From Oscillospiraceae bacterium (GTDB taxonomy: Bacteria; Bacillota; Clostridia; Oscillospirales; Acutalibacteraceae): 64,000 nucleotides of DNA. The stretch's first letter is position 1, and each line of letters begins with the position of its first letter. The stretch spans positions 1-64,000 of the forward strand of contig CAJTCU010000003.1 of the NCBI GenBank assembly GCA_910574935.1. The letters are read 5' to 3'. The notes below the pieces were generated by a model that saw only the letters and a program-made list of their open reading frames with translations, did no database searches and was not told where the DNA came from. The translations under genes were made by a program, and so were the position numbers. Positions 53,450-63,635 of the stretch are shown one piece after another.

Positions 53450-56023
53450 CTATTTTAGATACTTTTTTAACTTGTAGGCAACGGCCTGCACATCAATGGG
53501 TTTTGCCAAATGATCGTTCATACCGCACTCTAAACATTTTTGAATATCCTCTGAAAACGCGTCGGCCGTCATTGCGATAATGGGAATATCCGCGTCCTCC
53601 CGTTCCAGCCCCCGGATGGCCGCAGTCGCTTCGTAGCCATCCATAACCGGCATTCGCACATCCATAAGGATTGCACTATAATATCCAATAGGAGATTCCT
53701 CAAATTTTGTAGCGCAAAGCTTTCCGTTTTCCACCCAATCCAATTCCACTTCCAGGACAGAGAGCATTTCCCTTGCTACTTCCCAGTTCAATTCATTATC
53801 CTCTGCCAATAAAATATGCTTTCCTCGAAGCACCAGATCAACCGCCAGCTCCGCCCCAGCAGGTTTTTCCACACCGATACCGGCAAATGCGTTCAGCGCG
53901 TCAACCAAAGTGGACTTAAACAGAGGTTTGGAAATAAAGCCGGAAATTCCCGCTTCACTGGCCTCGCCCGCTATCTCACTCCAATCACAGGTCAAGAGCA
54001 GTACCGCCGGGCCGCCCTCTCCACACTTCAAGCGGACCGCCCGGGCCGCCTCCATCCCATTCATGTCCGATAATTCCCATCCCAAAAGGACCAAATGATA
54101 GCGGCCGCAGGCCATCTGTTCTATTGCCTGCCCGGCGCTTAAGCACCATTGAGAGCGGATCCCAATGGATTCCAAAATCCCAACCGTATTGGCGCACAGC
54201 CGCTCGTCTCCATCAACCACTAGTACATTCCAGTCCGGAAGCGCTGTATCCGTCTCCCGCTCCGCCGCCTTTTTCAGGTCGAGCACAACATGGAACTCGC
54301 TGCCCTTGCCCTGTTCGCTATGAACTGAAATGGCGCCGTCCATCGCGTCTACAATATACTTGGTGATTGTCATTCCCAGCCCGGAACCCTCTGTTTTTCG
54401 GACCCGAGTATTGTCCTCTCTGCTGAAAGACTCAAATATTACCTTTTGATATTCTTTCGACATGCCAATTCCCGTATCGCGCACCAGGAAATGGGTACGA
54501 ACATAAGAGGGCTGTTCCGGAAGCGCCTCCTGGTACACCGTCACTTGAATGGAGCCGTTTTCCGGCGTGAACTTAACGGCATTCCCCAGCAGGTTAATCA
54601 ACACCTGATTCAGCCGCACGCTGTCACAATACACATCTTCCGAAAGGATTTCATAGGCAGCCGCGTTGAACTGTTGGTTTTTCGCCTTGACCTGGGGCTG
54701 CATAATATTGACAATACAGTCCATCACCTCCCTCAACGACATGGGCTCTACATTCAGCGTCATTTTTCCGCTTTCGATCTTGGATATATCCAAGACGTCG
54801 TTAATCAGCCCCAGCAGGTGCTTGCTGGACAATGCGATTTTACGCAGATAATCCTGAACCTGCTCTGGATTATTCGCGGTATCTATAGCCAAGGATGTCA
54901 TCCCTATGATAGCGTTCATAGGGGTGCGTATGTCATGGCTCATGCTAGAAAGAAAATCCTGCTTTGCCGCGTTGGCCTCTTCCGCCTCTTTTCGCGCCCT
55001 TTCCGCGTCTTTTCGGGCCCCGTCCATTTCCGCGTTCACGCGCTTTAATTCAGACACCTGGTTCCTGAACACTCTCAAATATTGAAAGAATATGTAGAGA
55101 AGCATGGCAATGACCGCGAAAGAAGCGGCGTAGACAATCGTTAGCCAATGGCCGCTCATCCCCGCGATGGTATAATCCAGCCCATCAAAGGGGAGGACCG
55201 TCACCAGATACCAGTCGCAATAGGGGAGGCTGGTACAATATAGATGACGGCGCGATCCACCATTTTGTTTCAGAATAACAGAATAGTCCTCGCCCACATT
55301 CATGGCCGCTCTCATCTGTTCAATACAGGAGGCCGCTTCCTCGGTCTGACCACCAAAAGCATTGTATAGTCTGTCAAAATAAGTTTCGTGGGCCCCGCCC
55401 TCGTTCCCAACAACGTAGCTGCCGTCCTTTCGTATAACAAAAGAATAGCTCAAGGAATCGTCGGAATCAAGAAAGAGGACCTCACCCATATATTTGGTAG
55501 AGAGACCCACAACCATGGCAAGACTGTCGCTTCCGCCGGACATAGGATATGCACAGGGGACGCCGAACAAAATCACTCCGTCCCCGTTGCTATCCACAGC
55601 GGACGCCGCCTTGCGCTCCCCGTTCCGCAGGCTCTCTAAAAACAGATCGGGGTGGTTGAGCTTTACTGGGTCACCGTAAATGGTTTCAATTTCTCCATTT
55701 GGGGAATATAGGGCCGCGCACAAAAACCGCCTTGCCCGTGCGCCATATTCAATCTCTTCCTTTGTGCCATAACTGGAATTGCCCTCTCCTGCCGCAATAT
55801 GCGCAATGGATTCCGCCATAGTCAGGCGAAGTTCAATAATGGTTTCAAAGTGTAGAGATACCTGCTCATTCATTCCGGACATATAAGCGGTCCCAATATC
55901 CTCAATGGCATTTTCGCTCATATGATGAATGGATATTCCAAGAAAGGAAAACACAAAGATAGTTAAGCAAACAATTACCGCTATGCTGATTTTTAAAAAT
56001 CGAGGCAAAGCCCTATTTTTCAT
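53450..56023 (-). CDS. Hybrid sensor histidine kinase with two receivers, one lacking its Asp
   Basis: 857 residues. Membrane helix 12-32, extracytoplasmic dCache-like sensor 35-285, helix 292-315, coiled coil 320-355, HisKA with H363 in [10 protein letters not shown], catalytic domain 465-585 (N box [12 protein letters not shown] boxes DTGIG, GSGLG). Receiver 1 (598-715) has [11 protein letters not shown], where Gly648 replaces the phospho-acceptor Asp, and VDGDE in place of VDDD; its Lys699 remains. Receiver 2 (735-857) has a normal Asp788 in [11 protein letters not shown]. The output is likely through receiver 2 or an Hpt/partner. It lies 80 bp after the second hybrid kinase and is probably cotranscribed. 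Confidence 0.93.
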   Translation of the reverse strand: MKNRALPRFLKISIAVIVCLTIFVFSFLGISIHHMSENAIEDIGTAYMSGMNEQVSLHFETIIELRLTMAESIAHIAAGEGNSSYGTKEEIEYGARARRFLCAALYSPNGEIETIYGDPVKLNHPDLFLESLRNGERKAASAVDSNGDGVILFGVPCAYPMSGGSDSLAMVVGLSTKYMGEVLFLDSDDSLSYSFVIRKDGSYVVGNEGGAHETYFDRLYNAFGGQTEEAASCIEQMRAAMNVGEDYSVILKQNGGSRRHLYCTSLPYCDWYLVTVLPFDGLDYTIAGMSGHWLTIVYAASFAVIAMLLYIFFQYLRVFRNQVSELKRVNAEMDGARKDAERARKEAEEANAAKQDFLSSMSHDIRTPMNAIIGMTSLAIDTANNPEQVQDYLRKIALSSKHLLGLINDVLDISKIESGKMTLNVEPMSLREVMDCIVNIMQPQVKAKNQQFNAAAYEILSEDVYCDSVRLNQVLINLLGNAVKFTPENGSIQVTVYQEALPEQPSYVRTHFLVRDTGIGMSKEYQKVIFESFSREDNTRVRKTEGSGLGMTITKYIVDAMDGAISVHSEQGKGSEFHVVLDLKKAAERETDTALPDWNVLVVDGDERLCANTVGILESIGIRSQWCLSAGQAIEQMACGRYHLVLLGWELSDMNGMEAARAVRLKCGEGGPAVLLLTCDWSEIAGEASEAGISGFISKPLFKSTLVDALNAFAGIGVEKPAGAELAVDLVLRGKHILLAEDNELNWEVAREMLSVLEVELDWVENGKLCATKFEESPIGYYSAILMDVRMPVMDGYEATAAIRGLEREDADIPIIAMTADAFSEDIQKCLECGMNDHLAKPIDVQAVAYKLKKYLK

Positions 56024-56103
56024 AAATTTCCCCGCTCCACAAGTTCATTAAGTAGTCAGAATTTATAATGATTGGACCATTGGGCGCTCTGTGTTTCGTG
56101 CTT

Positions 56104-58689
56104 CTAACAGCCCCTCAGCTGGCTCATAACCTGGAACATTTCGCGGATGTCCACCGGCTTTGCCAAATGAGCATTCATCCCAGCCCCCTTTGCCAATGCC
56201 ACATCCTCTTCAAACGCGTTGGCCGACAGCGCGATGATCGGCACGGCTTCCGCGTCCGCCCGGTCCAGGCTGCGAATCACCCGCGACGCCTCATATCCGC
56301 TCATAACCGGCATCATCAAATCCATAAGCACACAGTCAAAGCTTCCTGGTTTCGATGCCGCAAACGTGTCTACGGCGGCTTTTCCGTCGTTGGCCGTTAC
56401 CACCTCCACGCCCGCGTCTCTAAGAATGTATTCCGCAATCTCGCAGTTAATCTCATTATCCTCTACCAAAAGCACGCGCATCCCGGCAATATTCTCCGGC
56501 ATAGTCCAGGCCCCGTCTGCGGCCTCTCCGCTCCACGCCTCATCCACTCGAATCGGAAGCGTAATCTGAATCACGCTTCCTTTACCAATCCGGCTGTCTA
56601 TCTCAACGGTCCCCTTCATCTGATCAACCAGCTTCTTTACAATGGACATCCCAACCCCCACACCATTATAGTTGGTTCTCGCCCCCTGATGTTCCTGAGT
56701 AAAGGGTTCAAAAATATGCTCTTGAAAATCCTCTCCAATACCGATTCCGGTGTCTTCCACTACAAAATGGCAGCTTGCCATTCCGTCTTGAAAAGCGGTC
56801 TCCTCTGCCCGGACAAATACAGAACCGCTGGGCCGGTTATACTTAACGGCGTTATCAATCACATTCATTAGGATTTGTTTCAGGTGCAGCGGGTTTCCAA
56901 CCGCTCTCCTGTGCCGCAGGCCAGACGCGTCCAGCTCCAGCCGGATTCCACGTTCTTCCGCCAAAGGGGACAGAATCGTAACGCAGTCTTTTAAGGTATT
57001 ATAAAGGTCAAAGGGCTCCTCCACCGCCGCGGGTCTTCCGCTCTCCAGCTTGCTGACTTGAAGCACATCGTTCACCAGAGACAGCAAGTGTTCTGTTGAC
57101 ACGCGGATTTTCTTTCGGCACGCGCTCTGCCGCGCTGGATCATCCTGGCTTTTTTCCAGAATTGCCAGCATGCCCAAAATCCCATTTATGGGTGTGCGGA
57201 GATCGTGGGACATGTGGGAAAGAAACTCACTTTTTGCCGAGTTTGCCTGCCTCACCCGTTCCAAAAGCTCCATAATGGATTGTTCCTGCTTCTTTCTCGT
57301 CACTATGGTCTCTGTGATGTCCTGGTGATACCCATTCAGGCAGGCCCCCGGCTTTTTGAACGTCTTGTCTGGTACGCCGCCGCAGCGGACATAAATTTTC
57401 CCCTGTGTTGGATGATTCCAGGGGTAGATCACCTCGGAACGCCCGGCTTCCAGAATTTCCCCCACTGTCTCCCGCACCATCTCCACATAGTCTGGCCCAA
57501 TGCGCCCAAACCAGTGTTGATAGCACTCCTCTGGCCCAATCTCATCCGGTACCCCCAAGAGAATCCGCATGGTCCGGTCCGCGTACATTCTCGGCGGGCA
57601 GCCTTCCTCCAGCTCAATCGTCCAAATTCCAGTCTTGGCCCCCTCCAAAATGTCCTCCAGGCTCTGCCTTGCCTCCAGCTTATACTTCTCTTCCTGCTCC
57701 ACAAGAGCGTTCACATCCCGCTGCGCAAAAATCGCGCAGTTCTCTGTCTCTGTCTTTTCCGTGGCAGAAAAATGGATCTCCAGGTACTTTAGCCCAGAAG
57801 AAGAGTCTTTTACTTGGTACCGGACCGAAAACTTCCGCTTGGCCCTAAGCTGGGCTAGCACATAGCTTTTCTTCGTCACAGCGCGAAGCCGCTCTTGGTC
57901 CCGGGGAACTACACACTCGGAAATATACCGTTCCATAGCCGCCGCATAACCATCCTGAAAATAGGCCGCCCAATCCATCCCCACCTGTCCGCTGCTGCGG
58001 TAAACTTCGCATTCACCTGTGTCAAAGCTTACCTCATAAATGTCCAGGTAGTCCACACTAAGGGCGTGGAGCACGTTATAGCTCCGCTTTTGAAGTTCCC
58101 GAACCAGATTGCGCCGCTTCAAAGAAGATACGATAAAATACGCCGCGGTCTGGAGCATATTCGACGTGTATTCCAACGACCTTACAGGGGGATTATCCAC
58201 CCCGTAAAAACCTATGATCTTTTTGCCGTCATACAGGGGAATCACCACTAGGGAATGGATGCTCTGCTGCTTTAGATTTTCATACTGAAGCGGGTCTGTC
58301 TCCCGGATATCTTCCAGATTTTCAATAACAATATGCTTGCCCACGCCGAACTTTTGATACCACCTTGCGCACACCTCTGAGGGGACATTTTGGAGACTCT
58401 CCTTTTCCGGCTTCACTCCGTCGGCCACCCACTCATAGGTATTGTCATCCCCGCCGGACTCGTTTTGCTCGAATATATAGGTCCTTTCCCCGTTCAGCGC
58501 TTTTCCCAGGTGCTCCAGCAGCACCTCTAGGGACTGGTCTGGCGTCTCCTCCAGCAGGGCGACGCGGAGTCCCTCGTTGATCACTGCCTCCAGATTCTGA
58601 ACGCTCCGTATGCCGCTGTATCGCTCATGGCTCTCCATGTCCGGGGTTTCTTCTCCAGCCCGTTCAAAACGTTTCCCTGAATAATCCAT
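56104..58689 (-). CDS. Cytosolic hybrid sensor histidine kinase (GAF-PAS-HK-receiver)
   Basis: 861 residues from MDYSGKRFERAGEETPDMES, chosen because GGAGG lies 8 bp upstream and the promoter's -10 box lies at 58828, excluding earlier starts. No membrane helix. Residues about 45-190 are GAF-like (QQSIHSLVVIPLYDGKKIIG; FYGVDNPPVR), 205-330 and 345-460 PAS-like. HisKA has H495 in MSHDLRTPING, the catalytic domain 600-700 (NVIDNAVKYN; DTGIGIG; VGVGMSIVKKL), and the receiver has D790 in LMDLMMPVMSG. Probably works with the adjacent kinase and the divergent chemoreceptor. Confidence 0.92.
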   Translation of the reverse strand: MDYSGKRFERAGEETPDMESHERYSGIRSVQNLEAVINEGLRVALLEETPDQSLEVLLEHLGKALNGERTYIFEQNESGGDDNTYEWVADGVKPEKESLQNVPSEVCARWYQKFGVGKHIVIENLEDIRETDPLQYENLKQQSIHSLVVIPLYDGKKIIGFYGVDNPPVRSLEYTSNMLQTAAYFIVSSLKRRNLVRELQKRSYNVLHALSVDYLDIYEVSFDTGECEVYRSSGQVGMDWAAYFQDGYAAAMERYISECVVPRDQERLRAVTKKSYVLAQLRAKRKFSVRYQVKDSSSGLKYLEIHFSATEKTETENCAIFAQRDVNALVEQEEKYKLEARQSLEDILEGAKTGIWTIELEEGCPPRMYADRTMRILLGVPDEIGPEECYQHWFGRIGPDYVEMVRETVGEILEAGRSEVIYPWNHPTQGKIYVRCGGVPDKTFKKPGACLNGYHQDITETIVTRKKQEQSIMELLERVRQANSAKSEFLSHMSHDLRTPINGILGMLAILEKSQDDPARQSACRKKIRVSTEHLLSLVNDVLQVSKLESGRPAAVEEPFDLYNTLKDCVTILSPLAEERGIRLELDASGLRHRRAVGNPLHLKQILMNVIDNAVKYNRPSGSVFVRAEETAFQDGMASCHFVVEDTGIGIGEDFQEHIFEPFTQEHQGARTNYNGVGVGMSIVKKLVDQMKGTVEIDSRIGKGSVIQITLPIRVDEAWSGEAADGAWTMPENIAGMRVLLVEDNEINCEIAEYILRDAGVEVVTANDGKAAVDTFAASKPGSFDCVLMDLMMPVMSGYEASRVIRSLDRADAEAVPIIALSANAFEEDVALAKGAGMNAHLAKPVDIREMFQVMSQLRGC

Positions 58690-58827
58690 ACGCCTGTCCT
58701 CCATACCGACCGTTCCCCGGTCATAGTTGCCACAGCAGCTCTCCACACGCAGAGGCGCTTTTCTGGAAATGGCGTCATTCCGCTTTCTCCCTGCGGCTCC
58801 ACCACTTAACACAAAAGAATCTCTGTC

Positions 58828-58857
58828 ATAATACCATATCCCTCCCAATCATGTCAA
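58828..58857 (-). promoter_or_regulatory. Promoter of the kinase unit
   Basis: Minus strand TTGACA (58852-58857), 18 bp, TATTAT (58828-58833). Starts before the kinase gene. Confidence 0.7.
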
Positions 58858-59051
58858 TAATATGCAGCAGAAAACGTCCCCAGTAAGTTCCGTGTAAAAA
58901 CCGCTTCCCTTAAGAGGAAATTTGTGCTATACTTAAGGTATAAAGTCTATCATCCATCCGTTCAGCGCGGCGCGCAAGTTCCAACTGGTGGATTGAGCGG
59001 CTTTTGTTCTGTCTATGAACAAAAATTATCCAGAAAAGGAGCGACCGGAAC

Positions 59052-61091
59052 GTGACAGAAAAGCAATCTGACTTCCTCAACAGCCGGGAGGCAAAACGGA
59101 GCCTGGATCGGCGGATATTGCGGAATACCACCCTTAATATCCTCATTTTGGTGGTCATATGCTGTGTAATCATGGCCCTTTCTTTGCAATCACTCGCCAA
59201 CAACATCCTATTAGACAGCCTTCAGCCCATGGCCCGGCAGTCCGCCAAAACCGTGGAGGCCAATATGCATATGTTGGCCGACCGCACGATGACCATTGCC
59301 GCCGATCCCCGGATGAACGCGGCCGCTGTTTCTGCGGGAGCGCAGACGTCGGCCCTGGATACGGCCGCCATCTCTGAAAACCGCAGGGCGGTACTGGAAG
59401 AGGCTGCGGAGGTTTATGAGCTTTATACAATTGCCCTGTACGACTTGGACGGCCGGCTGGTGCAAGGGGCCGGACCCGACGATGCGCTAGAAAACCTGGA
59501 GAGCAGTTTTTTTGCGCTTTTGAAGGAAACCGATAATCTGACCATCCATTCCTCCACTATCTTTCAAGGAAAGCTGGGCATTATGATCGGAATGCCGGTG
59601 AAGGAGAACGGCGAAACCGTTCTTTATTTGATGGGGGTATATAAATATGACCTGCTTAACGATGTGATTAGCAGCATTAATCTGGGCAGAAGCGGCATGG
59701 CCTATATGGTTGACCAGAGGGGAACCGTCGCCGGGCACCCGAACCAGTCTCTGGCCCTGAGCCAGAGCTCGCTGACCCAGCTTAGCGGCGGCAATGGAGA
59801 CGCGGTGGAGCGGGTTACTACCGGTGAGACAGGGGCAACCGAATTTGCCGTCGACGGAGAAAAGATGCTGGTGGCCTTTTCCCCCATTCGGGGGACCCTT
59901 TGGTCCCTGGTCATTCAGATTCCCAAGGCGGATTATAGCCATTTTATTAATGGAGCAATCCTTCTATCAATCCTGGCCACTCTGGCGGGCCTGGTTGTTT
60001 CCATGCTGCTCATCCTGCGGTTCGCCCGCTCCATCTCCCGTCCGGTAAAGCGCGTAACCAACCGGATGGTGGCTCTTTCCAGCGGCGATCTTCACACGGA
60101 CGTCCTCCCTGTCAGCACTGGGGATGAGCTGGAGGTTATGACACAGACGCTGGACGCCACGCTGGAGAGCATAAACCGTTACATATCCGATATCCAGCAG
60201 GTACTGACGCATGTTGCGGACGGTGATTTGCGTACTGGGCCCCAAGTGAATTACGAGGGTGATTTTGTGCTGATTCGCGGCAGTCTGCACACAATTACCC
60301 AATCGATGAACGAAACGCTCCTTGGCTTTCGTGCCGCCGCAGACCGGCTGACCACCATGGCGGAACAGCTGAACGGACAGTCCGCACAGCTGCACCAGGC
60401 CTCTCAGGAGCAGAACCAGTCTACCGAAGAGCTGGTCCAGGAGGTAACTCATGTGAAGGAGCAGCTGGCCGATGTTACACAGAGCAGCGGACAGACCCGC
60501 TCCCAGACAGAAGAGATTACCCGGCGTGTTCAAAGCGCCAATGAGCAGATGGCCGCCCTGTCCTCCGCAATGGACGACATCAGCACTAACGCGCAGCAGA
60601 TCACAAAAATTGCAAAGGACATTGAAGACATTGCGTTCCAAACGAATATTCTGTCTCTCAACGCTTCTGTGGAGGCGGCCCGGGCCGGAGCCGCTGGAAA
60701 AGGTTTTGCGGTTGTGGCCGATGAAGTGAAGCAACTGGCCACCCAAAGCGCCAAGGCAGCCCAAAGCGCCACGGAAATGGTCAACAACACCAAGGCGATC
60801 ATCCAGACCGGCGTGGTATTGACCGCGAATACCGCTGATTCCCTCCACGCCATTTCCGACGTTTCCACGCAGATTAGCACCATTTCGGACCAGCTGGCCG
60901 CGGCGGTGCAGGGGCAGGAGCTTGCTCTGACGGTAATGGAGGAGCGGATCTCCACCATCTCTGCCATTGCGGACCGCAATCTGCAAAACGCGGAGGAAAC
61001 AGAGCAGTCCAGCGGCTCACTGGCAAAAGAAGCCGAGGCGCTCCAGTCTCAGGTGAAAAAATTTATTCTAAAGGAGAAGTGCAACGAATGA
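59052..61091 (+). CDS. Methyl-accepting chemotaxis protein with Cache sensor
   Basis: 679 residues; GTG start ten bases after AAAGGAG. Membrane helix about 25-48, dCache-type extracytoplasmic domain about 50-300 ([40 protein letters not shown]), helix 305-325, HAMP about 325-378 ([20 protein letters not shown]), and the signalling domain with the highly conserved hairpin tip [20 protein letters not shown] and [15 protein letters not shown]. Senses a small ligand and signals to CheA/CheW; no che gene is in this window. It overlaps the FMN-binding lipoprotein gene by 4 bp. Confidence 0.95.
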   Translation: MTEKQSDFLNSREAKRSLDRRILRNTTLNILILVVICCVIMALSLQSLANNILLDSLQPMARQSAKTVEANMHMLADRTMTIAADPRMNAAAVSAGAQTSALDTAAISENRRAVLEEAAEVYELYTIALYDLDGRLVQGAGPDDALENLESSFFALLKETDNLTIHSSTIFQGKLGIMIGMPVKENGETVLYLMGVYKYDLLNDVISSINLGRSGMAYMVDQRGTVAGHPNQSLALSQSSLTQLSGGNGDAVERVTTGETGATEFAVDGEKMLVAFSPIRGTLWSLVIQIPKADYSHFINGAILLSILATLAGLVVSMLLILRFARSISRPVKRVTNRMVALSSGDLHTDVLPVSTGDELEVMTQTLDATLESINRYISDIQQVLTHVADGDLRTGPQVNYEGDFVLIRGSLHTITQSMNETLLGFRAAADRLTTMAEQLNGQSAQLHQASQEQNQSTEELVQEVTHVKEQLADVTQSSGQTRSQTEEITRRVQSANEQMAALSSAMDDISTNAQQITKIAKDIEDIAFQTNILSLNASVEAARAGAAGKGFAVVADEVKQLATQSAKAAQSATEMVNNTKAIIQTGVVLTANTADSLHAISDVSTQISTISDQLAAAVQGQELALTVMEERISTISAIADRNLQNAEETEQSSGSLAKEAEALQSQVKKFILKEKCNE

Positions 61092-61531
61092 AACGGATTC
61101 TGGCCGCGCTTTTAAGCGTCATGCTGATAGCCCAACTGCTGGCAGCCTGCGGAAGTCAGGCGGGACTACAGGACGGTTATTATACTGCTCAAGCGTCTGA
61201 ATTCAGCCATGGCTGGAAGGAATATATCACCATTCTGGTGAAAGGCGGAAGTATTATCTCTGTAGAATATAACGCAGAGAATGCCAGCGGATTCATCAAA
61301 AGCTGGGACAACGCCTATATGCAGTCCATGCTCCAGGATCAGGGCACTTATCCCAATGAATATACCCGCAACTATGCGAATCAGCTTCTGGAAGGACAGG
61401 GCGAAAGGAGTATCGACGCGATTACAGGGGCAACTTCTTCTCATGAATCCTTTCAAATCCTTGCCCAGGCCGTATTAGAGCAGGCGCGGCAGGGCGACTC
61501 CAGCATCGTATTTGTAGACACCGCCCACTAA
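61088..61531 (+). CDS. FMN-binding-domain lipoprotein
   Basis: 147 residues from the ATG overlapping the chemoreceptor stop (ATGA). Signal peptide with lipobox (IAQLLAAC, Cys near 19) predicts an extracytoplasmic anchored protein. The body ([39 protein letters not shown]) and the motif [13 protein letters not shown] fit the FMN_bind domain that carries covalent FMN through the Thr of the TGAT motif; an ApbE flavin transferase would be needed, none seen here. The coupling suggests it supplies redox or ligand input to the chemoreceptor. Confidence 0.85.
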   Translation: MKRILAALLSVMLIAQLLAACGSQAGLQDGYYTAQASEFSHGWKEYITILVKGGSIISVEYNAENASGFIKSWDNAYMQSMLQDQGTYPNEYTRNYANQLLEGQGERSIDAITGATSSHESFQILAQAVLEQARQGDSSIVFVDTAH

Positions 61532-61637
61532 GGGGCCAGGGAAAGCCTTTCTCTGCCAGGACTTTAGCGTCAGCTTGCCTGCTACAGCACGGGCTGCTCA
61601 AAAGCAGTTAAGATAGGAATGATTGCCCCACAGAGGA

Positions 61638-61677
61638 GCAGTCCATCTGCCAAGATTTCACAGATGGACTGCTTTTT
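61638..61677 (+). terminator. Terminator after the lipoprotein gene
   Basis: Twelve-bp perfect stem GCAGTCCATCTG/CAGATGGACTGC, loop 11 nt, then five T. Confidence 0.9.
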
Positions 61678-61690
61678 CTATTTTATCCTT

Positions 61691-61875
61691 AGGGCTTGTT
61701 TGAAAATAGAGGAAATGACGAATTTTTGGCCAGAAGGGGACAATTTCAAGGAGAAGAACCGCTGTAGTTAGCTGCGCTAACTACGTCACTCTGGCGATTG
61801 GACGAGGATTTTCGACGTAGAAAGTGGCCTCTTATGGCAAAAAAGACGACGTTTTCGATTTTTCAAACAAGCCCT
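61691..61875 (-). mobile_element. MITE family 2, copy c (185 bp)
   Basis: Starts AGGGCTTGTTTGAAAATAGA and ends with the inverted TTTTTCAAACAAGCCCT, flanked by TA at both ends. The interior shares blocks with the copies at 50.26 and 51.15 kb in the reverse orientation, and has an extra inner palindrome (GTAGTTAGC/GCTAACTAC). No gene. Confidence 0.85.
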
Positions 61876-61982
61876 AGTGGTTCAACATTTGCTTGGCCAA
61901 AGTTAATATTTTTAAGTAAGGGACGTTCAACCCCAGAGCCTCAAGGAGTTCTAATTTATTTCAGCGGGTATGAACCAAGGCG

Positions 61983-62753
61983 CTATTTCCGGTTATTCGC
62001 CCCGCACCACGCCGCGATCTCCCCAATCAGCCCCAATGGGAGCGGCTTGCTGTAGGGAAGCTGAATGGCGCCTTTGCTGGTTTTGTAGTCCGTCAACCGA
62101 CCGGCAAACGTCTCCACAGCCTCCGGGCCAGGGTAAAGGCCGATGTGCCGCTTGAAAGCGGCGAACTGGATCAGGTTGCGGCCCTTCCAATAGGTGGGCA
62201 TACTCCAGGAGATTTTTTGTTCGGCCTCGGGGATGCTGTTTTTGACGGCGTCATTGACCTGGCACAGATAAGGCCTCACCTCTTCCGGCTGGCTGAGGAT
62301 GTATTCCTCAATCGTCTCCGGCGCTTTCCCGCAGTAATGGTCTTGCTCTTTTCTGCGAAACGACCGGCCGCATTTGGGGCATACCCACATGGCAGGTTCC
62401 TCCTGTTCCCGCAGAATCCTTTCCACCGGTTTGCCCTTGGCCAATTCGTCGATAAGCTTGTCCAGATAGCGGATTTCTCGCATGAGGGGGTCCTCAATTT
62501 CTTCTACCCGTATCCCGCAGACAACGCCTTTGATCAGCCTCCGGTTGGGATTGAGCGCCGGCGCATTGCGGAAGAAGTCTCCATAACAAAGGCCAGAGGC
62601 GCGGGATTTTTCCAAATCTTCCGTGCGGTACCCTGTCAGCCAGCAGACGACCTCATCCACTTCGGATTTTGTACGGCCCTTCCTAGTGGCTTTATTCAGC
62701 AGGAGTTCATAGACCCTTCCAAAATTCATTTGAAATACTTTTTCATGGTTCAT
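61983..62753 (-). CDS. DUF2200 - zinc ribbon - DUF1801 fusion protein
   Basis: 256 residues from MNHEKVFQMNFGRVYELLLN after AGGAGG. Residues 1-110 match DUF2200 (KATRKGRTKSEVDEVVCWLT; GIRVEEIEDPLMREIRYLD). A zinc-ribbon-like stretch follows (CPKCGRSFRRKEQDHYCG). Residues about 145-256 match DUF1801/YdhG-like proteins (ETIEEYILSQPEEVRPYLCQ; SMPTYWKGRNLIQFAAFKRH; IGLYPGP). Both families are uncharacterised, and each is usually a separate small protein, so this is a natural fusion. Cytoplasmic. Confidence 0.85.
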   Translation of the reverse strand: MNHEKVFQMNFGRVYELLLNKATRKGRTKSEVDEVVCWLTGYRTEDLEKSRASGLCYGDFFRNAPALNPNRRLIKGVVCGIRVEEIEDPLMREIRYLDKLIDELAKGKPVERILREQEEPAMWVCPKCGRSFRRKEQDHYCGKAPETIEEYILSQPEEVRPYLCQVNDAVKNSIPEAEQKISWSMPTYWKGRNLIQFAAFKRHIGLYPGPEAVETFAGRLTDYKTSKGAIQLPYSKPLPLGLIGEIAAWCGANNRK

Positions 62754-62869
62754 GCTTTGATACCTCCTCATCAAACAGTCCTCAATCCTCATCACAGGGG
62801 TCCCCCCACATATCTAGTCATGAAGGGCGTTAGATTCGTATAGGCGTTGGTTTCCAAAATCCTCAACGT

Positions 62870-62992
62870 TCAGAAAGGTCGTACTAGCTCGTCGCGGATC
62901 TGTTCCAGCAGGACGTTTTTGCCGCCATGACGGATGCCGGCCGGTCAGCATCTTGATAATATCCTTGCCAAATAGCTCTCTCGAATGACCAT
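62870..62992 (-). pseudogene. N-terminal stump of an AAA ATPase (DUF4143-type)
   Basis: Intact promoter (TTGACA, 18 bp, TATTCT on the minus strand) and AGGAG box lead to MVIRESYLARI. A frameshift then separates DIIKMLTG from AGIRHGGKNVLLEQIRDEL, a P-loop with GGKN in place of GKS or GKT. The gene stops after REL-like LVRPF. Typical for abortive-infection or toxin-like ATPases that were truncated. Confidence 0.45.
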
Positions 62993-63159
62993 GGATACCA
63001 GCTCCTCTCTTGTATAGAATAGCAGATAGTACAACGAATTGTCAATTATATTCCGCTGTACTATCCGATGTAACTTCTATAACTCCAAGACATTACAGGT
63101 ATTTCATAAAGCAAGCAGCGGCTATAGCTCACGCGAAACGTAGGCGGCTGACTTCGCGG

Positions 63160-63416
63160 CCGCCACGGCGACCAGATAGCAACGGCCTATCCATGTTCCC
63201 CTAGTGAGAATGGAACCCAGTTCTACGGCCACGCCAAGCATAACCCAGAATGCCCGGATTAGTCGGCCATGAGGCTGGTGGATTTCCGATATCAAGCTCC
63301 GATGCCGGCGGAAGTTGGAGAAGAATAAGCAGATCGGAAACAGCGTCCGCAACTACACCGGCTGGCTGGGAAGGTAATCTGCGAAAAGTGCGGGTATACC
63401 ATTGACTACCGAGAGC
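63160..63416 (+). pseudogene. Decayed second serine recombinase
   Basis: Two to three frames together read RHGDQIATAYP, QFYGHAKHNPECPD, then after a TAG and a frameshift, SAMRLVDF and finally LAGKVICEKCGYT. Every piece aligns with the middle of the intact recombinase at 52.15-52.43 kb (QLYGHTKHDPESPDW, LAGKVVCEKCGHT). The zinc ribbon's first Cys pair is still there. Nonsense mutation at a conserved Trp position. Confidence 0.8.
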
Positions 63417-63564
63417 CAGACCCCCAATAAAGGGAGAGAGGACGGCGGAACATATGAGAAGGACAAGCGGGAGCCCGGGCGTTCCTTTTTGTGAATCTTT
63501 TGATCCGGTTGGTTTTCGGCCATTGGGAAAGGGGACGGGAGGAACTGGATGCCCACTGAAGCAA

Positions 63565-63594
63565 GGGCCCGGACGCTGGCGTCCGGGCCCTTTT
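63565..63594 (+). terminator. Strong hairpin, terminator-like
   Basis: GGGCCCGGACGC/GCGTCCGGGCCC, a 12-bp perfect stem with a TG loop, followed by four T. Confidence 0.8.
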
Positions 63595-63635
63595 ATGATG
63601 GGTGAGCTTATAGGTTTTCTCGTTGGGGCGCAGGG

